This document shows positions 1 through 7,419 of a stretch of DNA of 21,404 bases, in pieces. The translations under genes and the position numbers were made by a program. The stretch's first letter is position 1. Each line of letters begins with the position of its first letter. This stretch comes from a virus. Location: positions 1-21,404 of the IMG/VR virus record IMGVR_UViG_3300025112_000228; one strand, given 5' to 3'. The notes under the pieces were generated by a model, which did not search any database, had not been told where the DNA came from, and saw nothing but the letters and a program-made list of their open reading frames with translations.

Positions 1-335
1 GTTTTGGAACTCAAGGGCGCTCATGCGCTTTCCGCATTCTGTGGGGCGCTGAAGAGATTGGCATTCGCGATGAAGAAAGTTGGTTTGATGCAATTAAAAG
101 TTCGCACTGCCTAACAAGTGCTGGTGCCTGGTACACACTCACGATGCCCGATGGCTATACCAAAAAGTTTCAACCTTCAAAGTGGTCTGAACTAATTATG
201 TCTGATAATGAATTTAAAGAGAACGTCATCCGTCTAATGGATGATGAAATTATTCAGAAGTTTCATCGCCGCGAAGGAAATGCGCAGGCTTTTTATTCAG
301 AACCCGAAGATTTAACAGTTCCGCTTAAGGATTAA
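1..335 (+). CDS. RecA/UvsX-family recombinase, C-terminal fragment (truncated by window edge)
   Basis: The reading frame is open from base 3 to the TAA at 333-335, so only the last 110 codons are present and the true start lies left of the window. The segment SAGAWYTLTMPDG resembles the 'GAWY' region after the ATPase core of bacterial RecA and phage UvsX, where a short strand and helix lead into the C-terminal domain. Such proteins coat single-stranded DNA and carry out strand exchange in phage recombination and recombination-dependent replication. The ATPase motifs are outside the window, so the call rests on the C-terminus and on the replication genes that follow. An ATG at 144 is probably internal. 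Family call is moderately supported; the choice between RecA and UvsX is open. Confidence 0.6.
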   Translation, partial: FGTQGRSCAFRILWGAEEIGIRDEESWFDAIKSSHCLTSAGAWYTLTMPDGYTKKFQPSKWSELIMSDNEFKENVIRLMDDEIIQKFHRREGNAQAFYSEPEDLTVPLKD

Positions 336-351
336 AATAGGAGAAATTAAA

Positions 352-615
352 ATGACACATTTATTTACGCTAATGTTCTTAGCAGGGATGCAAACTGCAG
401 ATGCACGCCACAAGCACCGGAACGCGAAGCCGGCGCCACCGGCGAAGCACCACCATGTGCGCCCCAAACCGCGCCACATCAGTCATAAGACCTATCATCA
501 TGATGGTCATAAATACTATGACGATCATGATGGCATTGTGTGGGTTTGGAGAAGGGGTCACTGGACAGCTGGATTCTACATGCGTGGTCACTGGGAAGTC
601 CATGTGCCTCTCTAA
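352..615 (+). CDS. Small secreted His-rich protein with WXXGXW motif
   Basis: This 87-residue protein starts at ATG 352, preceded by AGGAGA at about 341. Residues 1-18 form a short hydrophobic leader ending in A-D-A, a plausible signal-peptidase I site. The following part is very rich in His, Arg, Lys and Pro. The C-terminus has WRRGHW and then a second RGHW, matching the WXXGXW repeat family of small exported proteins. It probably acts in the periplasm or envelope, but the family has no well-defined activity. The His-rich middle could bind metal; that is inference. It lies 17 bases after the recombinase and just before the promoter at 632. Two other frames across this stretch are also open, which is a by-product of its skewed composition. 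Confidence 0.65.
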   Translation: MTHLFTLMFLAGMQTADARHKHRNAKPAPPAKHHHVRPKPRHISHKTYHHDGHKYYDDHDGIVWVWRRGHWTAGFYMRGHWEVHVPL

Positions 616-631
616 AAAATAAACTTAACGC

Positions 632-660
632 TTGACTTAATCCTCTCACTTGGTTATAAT
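632..660 (+). promoter_or_regulatory. Sigma70-like promoter P1
   Basis: TTGACT (632-637) and TATAAT (655-660) are separated by 17 bases, giving 11 of 12 consensus matches. It fills the gap between the secreted protein and the deaminase. A start point near 667 would leave a leader of about 15 bases containing the GGGAGG ribosome site (671-676). Confidence 0.85.
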
Positions 661-681
661 ATAACTAACTGGGAGGTTTTT

Positions 682-1128
682 GTGACTGTGCCGTGCACAG
701 AATATAATACTATAGATGCTGAAGAGTATCACGCATACACCGGCAAGATAAAACGTTATATGGGGTTGGCAAAAAAGGTCGCGCTCCAATCTGAGTTTCC
801 CGATTATCGCCACGGCGCAGTGCTCGTAAAAGGAAACTCTGTGAGAAACACCACATACAATAAAGATAACTTTTGTGCCTTTGGCAAGCGCTTTCAAAAA
901 AATCACACAGGAAGAACAACGGTTCATGCAGAACTGGGTGTAATTCTGGGGCTCGACAGGTCGATTACGTCTGGCGCCACTGTATACGTGGCACGAATAG
1001 GGAAGCTGGATGAAGAATATAGATTGAGTAAGCCATGTTCCATGTGTCATGCTGCGTTAAAATATGTAGGTGTGAAACGTGTGGTATACACTATTGATGA
1101 CGATGAAGTCGGGAGCTATAGACTGTGA
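682..1128 (+). CDS. Cytidine/dCMP deaminase-like zinc enzyme
   Basis: The gene begins at GTG 682, five bases after GGGAGG (671-676), and encodes 148 residues. Zinc-deaminase signatures are clear: H82-A-E84 (zinc ligand and catalytic Glu) and P-C119-S-M-C122 (two further zinc ligands), followed by the usual 'VGVKRVVYT' strand. An RHGAVLVK segment near residue 43 matches the first strand region of the fold. Members hydrolytically deaminate cytosine nucleosides or nucleotides; in large phages the common member is dCMP deaminase, which makes dUMP for dTMP synthesis. Substrate cannot be settled from sequence, and the protein is somewhat shorter than T4 dCMP deaminase. It is first in the operon from P1 and its TGA overlaps the start of the next small ORF (GTGA). 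Confidence 0.8.
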   Translation: MTVPCTEYNTIDAEEYHAYTGKIKRYMGLAKKVALQSEFPDYRHGAVLVKGNSVRNTTYNKDNFCAFGKRFQKNHTGRTTVHAELGVILGLDRSITSGATVYVARIGKLDEEYRLSKPCSMCHAALKYVGVKRVVYTIDDDEVGSYRL

Positions 1129-1298
1129 TTGTCTTGGTAATGTGGTTGTGGGGATGCGCGCCGGGATTAGAACGAAGAAACGACAGGTGCCCAGGCGCTT
1201 TTGATTGCTGGTGTCCTGGCGATACTGCTCACGAAATTTTGCCCCCACTTGATGAGAATGGTCACATCATTTGTGGCGATACAGGAGAAGAAGAATGA
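1125..1298 (+). CDS. Short Cys-rich lipoprotein-like ORF, translationally coupled on both sides
   Basis: A 57-codon frame runs from GTG 1125, which overlaps the deaminase stop as GTGA, to TGA 1296-1298, which overlaps the exonuclease ATG as ATGA. A GGGAG sequence at 1111-1115 sits nine bases before the GTG. The product starts with a hydrophobic stretch (MIVLVMWLWGC) ending in a lipobox-like L-W-G-C with the Cys at position 11, then has four more Cys (C22, C28, C30, C50) and an acidic tail. The leader has no positive charge, unusual for a lipoprotein signal, so membrane anchoring is uncertain. The frame fills the whole interval between two confident genes with no slack, the best argument that it is real. 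No family recognised. Confidence 0.6.
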   Translation: MIVLVMWLWGCAPGLERRNDRCPGAFDCWCPGDTAHEILPPLDENGHIICGDTGEEE

Positions 1299-2278
1299 AA
1301 AGAGTGTTGATTATCGACGCGCTGAATGCGTATCTAAGAGCATACATTGTAGACCCGTCGTTGTCTTTAAATGGACAGCCGATTGGCGGCATCAAAGGCT
1401 TCATGAAGATTTTACAAAAGCTTGTGCGAGATATCAGTCCGGATGAAATAGCTGTTATTTGGGACGGACCTAATGGGTCTGCACGCCGGAAGATTATGGA
1501 CAAAAATTATAAGGACGGAAGAAAGCCCTTGCGCTTAAACCGCGCCTTCCATAACCTGTCCGAGATGGAAGTGCAAGAAAACAAAACGTGGCAGCAAGTG
1601 CGGGTGATGGAGTATCTCAATGAGATGCCCATCGTTCAAACAATTATCCCAGAGATTGAAGCAGATGATGTGATTGCTTATCTGACACAGATGGAATATT
1701 ATAAGGGGTGGCAAAAGATCATTGTCTCAAATGATAAGGATTTCATGCAGTTATGTGACGAGGAGACTGTTCTCTATCGCCCCACCAAGAAAGAGATTTT
1801 AAATAAGCAACGGATTGTTGAACAAATGGGAGTACACCCCACTAACATGGCCCTTGCGCGCGCCATCATCGGAGACCCCTCGGACAATCTACCTGGCATC
1901 CGCGGCGCCGGTTTTGCGACGGTGGCAAAAAGACTTAATTTTTTATCGGCTGAGAAAACTTATACAATTCAAGAGGTTATAGATTTCTGTGAAAAAACAA
2001 ACAGCAAACTTAAATTCTTTTCTAATATTGTAGAGGGAAAGGGCGTCGTAGAGCATAATTATATGATGATGCAGCTGTATGTTCCTCAGATGTCTTTCCA
2101 ATCAAAAATGGTTGTGAAAGAGGCGATTGAAAACTTTGAATGCACATTTGGAAAGACAGAAATTATACGTATGATGAGAGAAGATGGCTTTGGAGAGTTG
2201 AATTGGGAAGATCTGAGAGCCAGCTTAAATCGAATCAACTATAATTGCAATATGAAAAAGAAAACCAAAGACGTTTGA
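1295..2278 (+). CDS. 5'-3' exonuclease / flap endonuclease (T4 RNase H-like, PIN/FEN fold)
   Basis: The start is taken as ATG 1295, after AGGAG at 1283, because the product then begins MKRVLIIDALN, the normal first strand of this fold; an upstream ATG at 1271 adds eight unlikely Arg-rich residues. The 327-residue product shows the acidic metal-binding residues in order: D8, D57, E122 with D124/D125 (EADD), D147 and D149 (SNDKDF), D194 and D197 (GDPSDN). A helix-hairpin-helix-like LPGIRGAG follows at about 199-206. Enzymes of this type remove RNA primers and 5' flaps during lagging-strand synthesis. It is coupled to the preceding small ORF by ATGA, and the next promoter begins inside its stop codon. 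Confidence 0.88.
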   Translation: MKRVLIIDALNAYLRAYIVDPSLSLNGQPIGGIKGFMKILQKLVRDISPDEIAVIWDGPNGSARRKIMDKNYKDGRKPLRLNRAFHNLSEMEVQENKTWQQVRVMEYLNEMPIVQTIIPEIEADDVIAYLTQMEYYKGWQKIIVSNDKDFMQLCDEETVLYRPTKKEILNKQRIVEQMGVHPTNMALARAIIGDPSDNLPGIRGAGFATVAKRLNFLSAEKTYTIQEVIDFCEKTNSKLKFFSNIVEGKGVVEHNYMMMQLYVPQMSFQSKMVVKEAIENFECTFGKTEIIRMMREDGFGELNWEDLRASLNRINYNCNMKKKTKDV

Positions 2279-2303
2279 CGCTCTTTGAAAAAAGTGATAT
2301 AAT
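2275..2303 (+). promoter_or_regulatory. Sigma70-like promoter P2
   Basis: TTGACG (2275-2280) and TATAAT (2298-2303) are 17 bases apart (11 of 12 consensus matches). The exonuclease stop codon TGA (2276-2278) is part of the -35 box. The promoter would drive the helicase/nrdJ operon, starting near 2310 just before the ribosome site AAAGGG (2313-2317). Confidence 0.85.
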
Positions 2304-2323
2304 AGATTATAAAAGGGATATCA

Positions 2324-3724
2324 ATGTTGGCAACTGCTGAAAACATTAATTTTGGACGATATGGAAAAGCCTTCCAGGAAGGATTAGTACAATTAATTTT
2401 TGAGGATCGTCCGTTTGCAGATCAAATTACTGAAGTTTTAGATATTAATTTTTTAGAACTGCAGTATCTAAGGGTGTTTGCACAGAAGATTATAGCTTAT
2501 CGAGCCAAGTATAATAAACATCCTTCTGTGGAGATAGTCATGACAATGCTGCGCACAGATCTCGAGAATGAAGACAAAGTAATTCAGAAACAAGTGCGAG
2601 AATACTTCACAAGAATTCATCGGCGCGAACTTAACGACATTGAATATATCAAAGAGCAATCAATTGATTTTTGTCGCAAGCAAAACCTTAAAGAAGCGAT
2701 GCTTAAATCAGTAAACCTTTTACAAAACTGTTCGTTTGATGAAATTTCACAGACCATCAATGAAGCTTTAAAGCTGGGGTCGGAAAACAATTTTGGCTAT
2801 GATTACTTGGCCGACTTTGAACAGCGGTTTGTGCCTAAACATCGCAGCCCCGTTACGACTGGGTGGAGCGAGATGGATAACATTTTTGGGGGAGGTTTGG
2901 GCAAGAGCGAGTTGGGTGTAGTAATTGCGCCAACTGGCGCCGGCAAGTCTATGGTGCTCGTGCACCTAGGGGTTAATGCTCTTAAAGAAGGGAAAACAGT
3001 TATACATTATACTTTGGAGCTTCAAGATACTGTCATTGGAAATCGTTATGATAGTTGCTTGACAGGCTATCCTTTGTCTGATATTATTAATTTTAAAGAA
3101 GAAGTTTATGAGGAAGTTAAAAATCTAGATGGCTCGCTGATCATTAAGGAGTATCCTACTAAGTCTGCTTCGACTAATACTATTCGGGCTCACTTGTCAC
3201 AGCTTGTCAAGCGCGGGATTAAACCAGGATTGATTATTGTTGATTATGGAGACTTGCTTAGACCAGTTGTTGTCCGAAAGGAAAAGAGAACCGAGTTAGA
3301 ATCTATTTATGAGGAACTCAGATGTCTTTCTACCGAGTTTAGCTGTCCCATTTGGACAGCATCTCAAACGAATCGTTCGGGACTCAATGCTGAAGTGATC
3401 ACGATGGAACAGATCTCTGAAGCGTTCAACAAGTGTTTTGTGGCTGATTTTATCTTCTCTGTGTCTCGAACAATTGAGGACAAACAAAAGAGTTTAGGAA
3501 AAATTTTTATTGCCAAAAATCGTAATGGTCCAGATGGAATAGTTTTTCCTATATTTATGGACACAGCTAGCGTGAAAATCAAAATATTGCCTAAGAATAA
3601 TCCGCAGCTACCTGGGGGAAAGGTGCCACTTAATCCAGTCACCTTAGATGCTCCAATGCAAAAAGAATTATTGCAACAGAAATATGAAAAGCTTAGGAAG
3701 AAGAAGAGGGAGATAAACATATGA
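2324..3724 (+). CDS. DnaB-family replicative helicase (T4 gp41-like)
   Basis: This 466-residue protein has an N-terminal helical region (about 1-165) and a RecA-type ATPase core. Walker A is APTGAGKS (202-209), preceded by the typical 'TGWSEMDNIFGGGLGKSELGVV' class of segment; the Walker B strand is LIIVDYGDLL (303-312); and the ASQTNR motif (346-351) matches the DnaB H3 region. These hexameric helicases unwind the replication fork 5' to 3' and work with a primase. The length equals T4 gp41 (about 475) and E. coli DnaB (471). It starts at ATG 2324 in the leader of promoter P2 and its stop overlaps nrdJ as ATGA, so the two are probably translated together. The C-terminus is highly basic (KKKRE). 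Confidence 0.88.
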   Translation: MLATAENINFGRYGKAFQEGLVQLIFEDRPFADQITEVLDINFLELQYLRVFAQKIIAYRAKYNKHPSVEIVMTMLRTDLENEDKVIQKQVREYFTRIHRRELNDIEYIKEQSIDFCRKQNLKEAMLKSVNLLQNCSFDEISQTINEALKLGSENNFGYDYLADFEQRFVPKHRSPVTTGWSEMDNIFGGGLGKSELGVVIAPTGAGKSMVLVHLGVNALKEGKTVIHYTLELQDTVIGNRYDSCLTGYPLSDIINFKEEVYEEVKNLDGSLIIKEYPTKSASTNTIRAHLSQLVKRGIKPGLIIVDYGDLLRPVVVRKEKRTELESIYEELRCLSTEFSCPIWTASQTNRSGLNAEVITMEQISEAFNKCFVADFIFSVSRTIEDKQKSLGKIFIAKNRNGPDGIVFPIFMDTASVKIKILPKNNPQLPGGKVPLNPVTLDAPMQKELLQQKYEKLRKKKREINI

Positions 3725-5694
3725 GAACTTTAAGCACCATTCGCAGATTTAGACTATCGGACACATTTATTGAACCATATAAAATTTCGGAGGTACCGTG
3801 GGGACCTCTGGGATATGTCACTTTTAAACGTACATATGCTCGCCGCTTAAGCGAGTTTGAAGCAGGAGCGTCGGGTACAGAGGAATGGTGGCAAACCTGT
3901 CGCCGGGTAATCGAAGGCATGTTTAATATGCAGAAAGAACATGTAGTTCTACTAGGGCTTGAGTGGAATGATGCCAAGGCACAGAGCACCGCTAAGGAAG
4001 CGTATGATCGTTTGTTTAATTTAAAGTGGACGCCCCCCGGACGCGGATTGTGGATGATGGGCACCAAATTTGTGGAAGAGCGCACCGCTGCCGGCTTATT
4101 TAATTGTGCCTTCAGATCCACTAGAGATCTGCCCACCAAGGGCGGCTATTTGTTTGCATGGATGATGGATGCGTTGATGGTTGGTATCGGTGTGGGGTTT
4201 GATACTGAAGGAGCCAATTCCATTACCATTGAAGAGCCTCAATATACCAACGACGTCCATGTGATTGACGACTCCAGGGAGGGATGGGTAAATTCGGTCC
4301 ATATGTTGTTGGACGGCTTTTTTTTCGGCCAAAAAATTCCCAGATTTGATTATTCTGCTATTCGCCCATTGGGCGCCCCTATTCTTGGGTTCGGGGGCAC
4401 ATCGAGTGGTCCGGAGCCCCTGAAAGAGTTACATGCATCTTTAACAGACTTGTATACTCCTAAAATCGGAGAGCCAATTACGTCCGTTGACATTGTAGAT
4501 ACAGAGAATCTTATCGGACGCTGCGTGGTAGCTGGCAACGTTAGACGTTCAGCTGCACTAGCAATGGGGAAGCACAATGATATGTATTATCTCCAGATGA
4601 AGAACGATCAAGAGAAACTTTATCATCATCGCTGGGGTTCTAACAATTCTTTTAACGCTGTGGTGGGAATGGACTATACCTGGCACGCCAACCAAAGCCA
4701 GCAGAATGGCGAGCCAGGATATATTTGGTTAGAGAATGCGCGCAAGCGTGGACGATTTAGGGACGGCGAGCGTCTGGACGATATTAATGTGGCGGGATTT
4801 AATCCCTGCGTAGAACAACAACTTGAAGATGCAGAATTGTGTTGCCTCGTAGAGACGTTTCCTGCAAAACACGACGATTTTGAGGATTACTTGCGGACTC
4901 TTAAGATTGCATATTTATATGGAAAAACTATTACTTTATCCAACACTCATTGGCCAGAAACCAATGCTAAGATGCTTAAGAATCGCCGTATTGGACTCTC
5001 TCAATCTGGCGTAATTCAAGCTTTTAATAAGCATGGTCGTCGCGAGATATATAAATGGTGTAATGAAGCCTATGAATATATCAAAGAACTTGACGAAGAA
5101 TATTCTAATTGGTTGTGTATCCCCAAGTCAGTGCGCACCACCTCTATTAAACCTTCGGGCACTGTTTCGTTGTTAAATGGATCCACTCCAGGTATCCATT
5201 TTCCAGAGGATGAATATTATATTCGTCGCATTCGGTTTTCAAACTATTCAGAAATGCTGGAGTCGTTGCGCGAGTCGGGCTACCACATAGAAGACGACGA
5301 ATATTCTCCTAACACATCTGTAGTGGAATTTCCGGTTCATGAACCTTACTTTAAGAAAGGAAAACGCAACGTCAGCATGTGGGAACAGCTGGAGATAGCG
5401 GCTCAATATCAGTATTACTGGGCAGACAATTCAGTTTCGGTGACCGTTACTTTTAAGCCTGACGAAGCGACCCAAATTAAGGACGCTTTAGAAATGTATG
5501 AAACACGCCTTAAAGCTGTTTCGTTTTTGAAACACGAGGAGACTGGCTACAAGCAAGCTCCTTATGAATCAATTACTAAAGAAAAATATGAAAAACTAAT
5601 TAAAAACATTCGTCCGTTGCAACGGTTTGATATAGAAGAAGAGGGTACCGGAACAAAATTTTGTGACGGTGAGGCGTGCGAAGTAACATTTTAA
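3721..5694 (+). CDS. nrdJ: Adenosylcobalamin-dependent (class II) ribonucleoside-triphosphate reductase, monomeric type
   Basis: At 657 residues this is close to the monomeric Lactobacillus-type RTPR (about 739). It reduces ribonucleotides to deoxyribonucleotides using a thiyl radical generated with coenzyme B12, independent of oxygen. Visible hallmarks, by homology to RTPR: redox Cys C129 (LFNCAF) paired with C374, the active-site triplet N361, C363 and E365 (NPCVE) with the thiyl Cys C363, the SIKPSGTVS loop (475-483), and a C-terminal shuttle pair C648/C653 with the same CxxxxC spacing as RTPR. All catalytic residues are therefore present. The shuttle Cys pair is normally re-reduced by thioredoxin, and a thioredoxin-like gene lies at 14943. 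It follows the helicase with ATGA overlap. Confidence 0.92.
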   Translation: MRTLSTIRRFRLSDTFIEPYKISEVPWGPLGYVTFKRTYARRLSEFEAGASGTEEWWQTCRRVIEGMFNMQKEHVVLLGLEWNDAKAQSTAKEAYDRLFNLKWTPPGRGLWMMGTKFVEERTAAGLFNCAFRSTRDLPTKGGYLFAWMMDALMVGIGVGFDTEGANSITIEEPQYTNDVHVIDDSREGWVNSVHMLLDGFFFGQKIPRFDYSAIRPLGAPILGFGGTSSGPEPLKELHASLTDLYTPKIGEPITSVDIVDTENLIGRCVVAGNVRRSAALAMGKHNDMYYLQMKNDQEKLYHHRWGSNNSFNAVVGMDYTWHANQSQQNGEPGYIWLENARKRGRFRDGERLDDINVAGFNPCVEQQLEDAELCCLVETFPAKHDDFEDYLRTLKIAYLYGKTITLSNTHWPETNAKMLKNRRIGLSQSGVIQAFNKHGRREIYKWCNEAYEYIKELDEEYSNWLCIPKSVRTTSIKPSGTVSLLNGSTPGIHFPEDEYYIRRIRFSNYSEMLESLRESGYHIEDDEYSPNTSVVEFPVHEPYFKKGKRNVSMWEQLEIAAQYQYYWADNSVSVTVTFKPDEATQIKDALEMYETRLKAVSFLKHEETGYKQAPYESITKEKYEKLIKNIRPLQRFDIEEEGTGTKFCDGEACEVTF

Positions 5695-5708
5695 GATGAG
5701 AGGTAAAA

Positions 5709-5939
5709 GTGAATTTTAATTATTTGTTGAATGAAAAGAAAATAAAGATATTATGTAAGAGAGAAAATTTAAATGAATGTCATTGGAGTCCAAGCGGGAG
5801 AATTAGAGCTACAGCCGGCAAGAACGTTCATGTGTCTATGTATTGTAAAAGATGCGGGTGTCAAGAAGAAATCTTCTTAAGCGAAGATCAATATAACACC
5901 CACAAAAAGCTTATTACTTGCGAGTTGGGCGATGTTTAA
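5709..5939 (+). CDS. Small Cys-containing protein of unknown function
   Basis: GTG 5709 lies five bases after GAGAGG (5698-5703), which decides the start. The 76-residue product has an N-terminal charged part and Cys/His residues spaced like a small zinc site: C16 and C24-H25, then a central CKRCGC and a late Cys near the C-terminus. No catalytic motif is recognised. The last eight bases overlap the co-chaperonin start. It could be a zinc-ribbon-like accessory protein; the assignment of metal binding is inference from Cys spacing only. Confidence 0.6.
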   Translation: MNFNYLLNEKKIKILCKRENLNECHWSPSGRIRATAGKNVHVSMYCKRCGCQEEIFLSEDQYNTHKKLITCELGDV

Positions 5940-6207
5940 GCCGGTTAACCGTTATATTCATATTGAACCATCCACTCCTCAACCCGTGGAGCGCTCTTCT
6001 GGTATTGTATTGCCCGAAGACTATGCTCCCGCCAAAGAAGTGTACGCAGTCGTCAAAGTGAAGGCGTGGGCTGACGATGTAAGGTTTGGTGCGCACCTTT
6101 GCGAAGGAGGCGATATTCTCATTAATCAGAGTATGATAGAGGAAATTATCATTAACAAAGAGAAGTTTACTGTAGTCCTAGATAATTATGTTATAGGAAT
6201 CTTGTAA
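5932..6207 (+). CDS. GroES-like co-chaperonin
   Basis: The 91-residue product matches the Cpn10 fold in outline: an N-terminal 'RYIHIEP' strand, the segment SSGIVLPEDY that corresponds to GroES GGIVL and leads into the place of the mobile loop, a GDILIN strand corresponding to GroES 'GDIVIF', and a C-terminal 'NYVIGIL' corresponding to the GroES end. GroES-type proteins cap GroEL during protein folding; phage versions such as T4 gp31 substitute for host GroES to fold the capsid protein. It is slightly shorter than GroES (97). Start ATG 5932 overlaps the preceding gene. Family call is good; the role in capsid folding is inference. Confidence 0.72.
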   Translation: MFKPVNRYIHIEPSTPQPVERSSGIVLPEDYAPAKEVYAVVKVKAWADDVRFGAHLCEGGDILINQSMIEEIIINKEKFTVVLDNYVIGIL

Positions 6208-6212
6208 TACGA

Positions 6213-7118
6213 ATGGACAAAGACTTTTATAATCAGTCATCTGCGACCCAACTAGGGTGGGAACCTTCGTGGTTTGGGGAAAAATACTTTGATGAAAAAT
6301 TGGTGAGAGCCATTAAGAAGTGGCAAAGAGTTCGCCAATTGGTAGCGGATGGGCTGTGTGGACCCATGACCTTCCGCCGTATTTGGACAGAGAGACAATC
6401 CAATATTGATGAACAGGTGTCTTGCACCCCTCAGTATTCGAATCATTTGGTATATAATGGCAACTTTATTCCCATTGATTGGGAAAAGGTCGTGTTGTGG
6501 TCCGAGAAAGACGGATTGACCACCCAAGCGGGACATTATTATGATTACTCGGGGCGCCCACAAAGAAATATTCGACTTTTCGTCAACCACTGGGACGTAT
6601 GTTTGAGTTCTCAAACTTGCCAAGACGTCCTCAACAAGAGGGGGATTTCAGTTCACTTCTTAATCGACAACGATGGAACCATTTATCAGACTCTGGACAT
6701 GCAGCATGCGGCGTGGCATGCCGGAACTAGTCGAGTAAATCGGGCTTCGGTGGGAGTGGAGATTACTAATGCTTATTACCCCAAATATCAAGAGTGGTAT
6801 AAAAGGAATGGCCACGGGGAGCGACCCTTGAAGACAGATGCGTGGGTTCATGGCAACAAACTTGAGCCCTTCCTAGATTTTTACCCTATCCAGGTTGAGG
6901 CTGCCCAAGCCTTGTGGAGAGCTATTGAACCTGTGACCAAAGTAGAACTTAAAACTCCCCTTAATCAGTTTGGCAAGACAGAAACTCGCTATATCCAAGA
7001 GGTGGTATATGGAAAGTTCGCCGGCATCGTTAGCCACTATCATTGCAGCAAAAGAAAGATTGATTGCGCAGGCTTAGACATTCAAAACCTTTTAGAAGAA
7101 ATGGAGAATGATGATTAG
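6213..7118 (+). CDS. Endolysin: peptidoglycan-binding domain plus N-acetylmuramoyl-L-alanine amidase (amidase_2)
   Basis: Residues about 14-57 look like a PG_binding_1 module (repeating hydrophobics, then VADGLCGPMTFRRI). From about 115 the amidase_2 fold follows: NHWD with H126, a strand ISVHFLIDNDGTIYQ, AAWHAG with H169, and near the end H277 and C285 in a HYHCSK...C arrangement. H126, H277 and C285 are the likely zinc ligands; the eight-residue H-C spacing resembles T7 lysozyme. The enzyme would cut the bond between MurNAc and L-Ala. There is no signal peptide, so export would need a holin or similar. A ribosome site is weak (AGGA about 15 bases upstream). The length (301) is longer than minimal amidases because of a long insert around 185-225. 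Confidence 0.88.
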   Translation: MDKDFYNQSSATQLGWEPSWFGEKYFDEKLVRAIKKWQRVRQLVADGLCGPMTFRRIWTERQSNIDEQVSCTPQYSNHLVYNGNFIPIDWEKVVLWSEKDGLTTQAGHYYDYSGRPQRNIRLFVNHWDVCLSSQTCQDVLNKRGISVHFLIDNDGTIYQTLDMQHAAWHAGTSRVNRASVGVEITNAYYPKYQEWYKRNGHGERPLKTDAWVHGNKLEPFLDFYPIQVEAAQALWRAIEPVTKVELKTPLNQFGKTETRYIQEVVYGKFAGIVSHYHCSKRKIDCAGLDIQNLLEEMENDD

Positions 7119-7188
7119 CATTGTGGGAAGTATTGTGTGCATGTTATATTTTGTAGCTAGCATAAGTATGATCGATGTTGAAATATAA
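7108..7188 (+). CDS. Possible 26-codon single-span membrane peptide
   Basis: A short frame starts at ATG 7108 (or ATG 7111), overlapping the endolysin end, and stops at TAA 7186-7188, which shares its last base with the next gene start (TAATG). The GGAG at 7103-7106 is better spaced for the second ATG. Nearly the whole peptide is hydrophobic (ISIVGSIVCMLYFVASISMI), long enough for one membrane span. Its place directly after an endolysin suggests a tiny lysis-related membrane protein, but no holin family is recognised and so short a frame can arise by chance. The exact fit between two genes is the main support. Confidence 0.35.
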   Translation: MMISIVGSIVCMLYFVASISMIDVEI

Positions 7189-7406
7189 TGAAAGTTGGCG
7201 ATTTGATATATGATGAGGGCGATGGGAAGTACGCCATTGTTTTGGAGCAGTGCGAGAAATTTCCTGAGCCTCCCGGCAACTGCGAGATTTACTATTTCTA
7301 TTATTTGGATGGAGGAGTGCATCAAATATGGTGGGACTCTTATACCGATGATAGAAAAGAGAAAATTAAAGTAATAAGCTCAAGAGAGAGTAGTCATAAT
7401 ACTTAA
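7188..7406 (+). CDS. Small hypothetical protein, beta-rich
   Basis: The 72-residue product begins MKVGDLIYDEGDGKYAIVLE, a pattern common in small SH3-like beta-barrel phage proteins that start with 'vGDlv...g.giVle'. The middle is rich in Tyr and Trp (YYFYYLDGG, QIWW), and the C-terminus is charged. There are no Cys clusters, membrane segments or catalytic signatures. It starts in the TAATG overlap with the preceding micro-ORF. Function unknown. Confidence 0.65.
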   Translation: MKVGDLIYDEGDGKYAIVLEQCEKFPEPPGNCEIYYFYYLDGGVHQIWWDSYTDDRKEKIKVISSRESSHNT

Positions 7407-7419
7407 GTACGATAAGATA

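Noticed and set aside
379-622. Open frames on both strands over the small WXXGXW protein
   Set aside because: They arise from its skewed His/Arg-rich composition; only the + frame at 352 has a ribosome site, leader and family motif.
703-708. TATAAT inside the deaminase gene
   Set aside because: The matching -35 position is a poor TTGTGA; the true promoter is at 632-660.
646-1050. 134-codon - strand frame over the deaminase
   Set aside because: The deaminase zinc motifs on the + strand explain the sequence; the antisense frame lacks any motif or ribosome site.
3059-3087. Promoter-like TTGACA, 17 bases, TATTAT inside the helicase gene
   Set aside because: It matches well but has no gene start near it, so it is more likely to be chance within coding sequence than P3 or P4.
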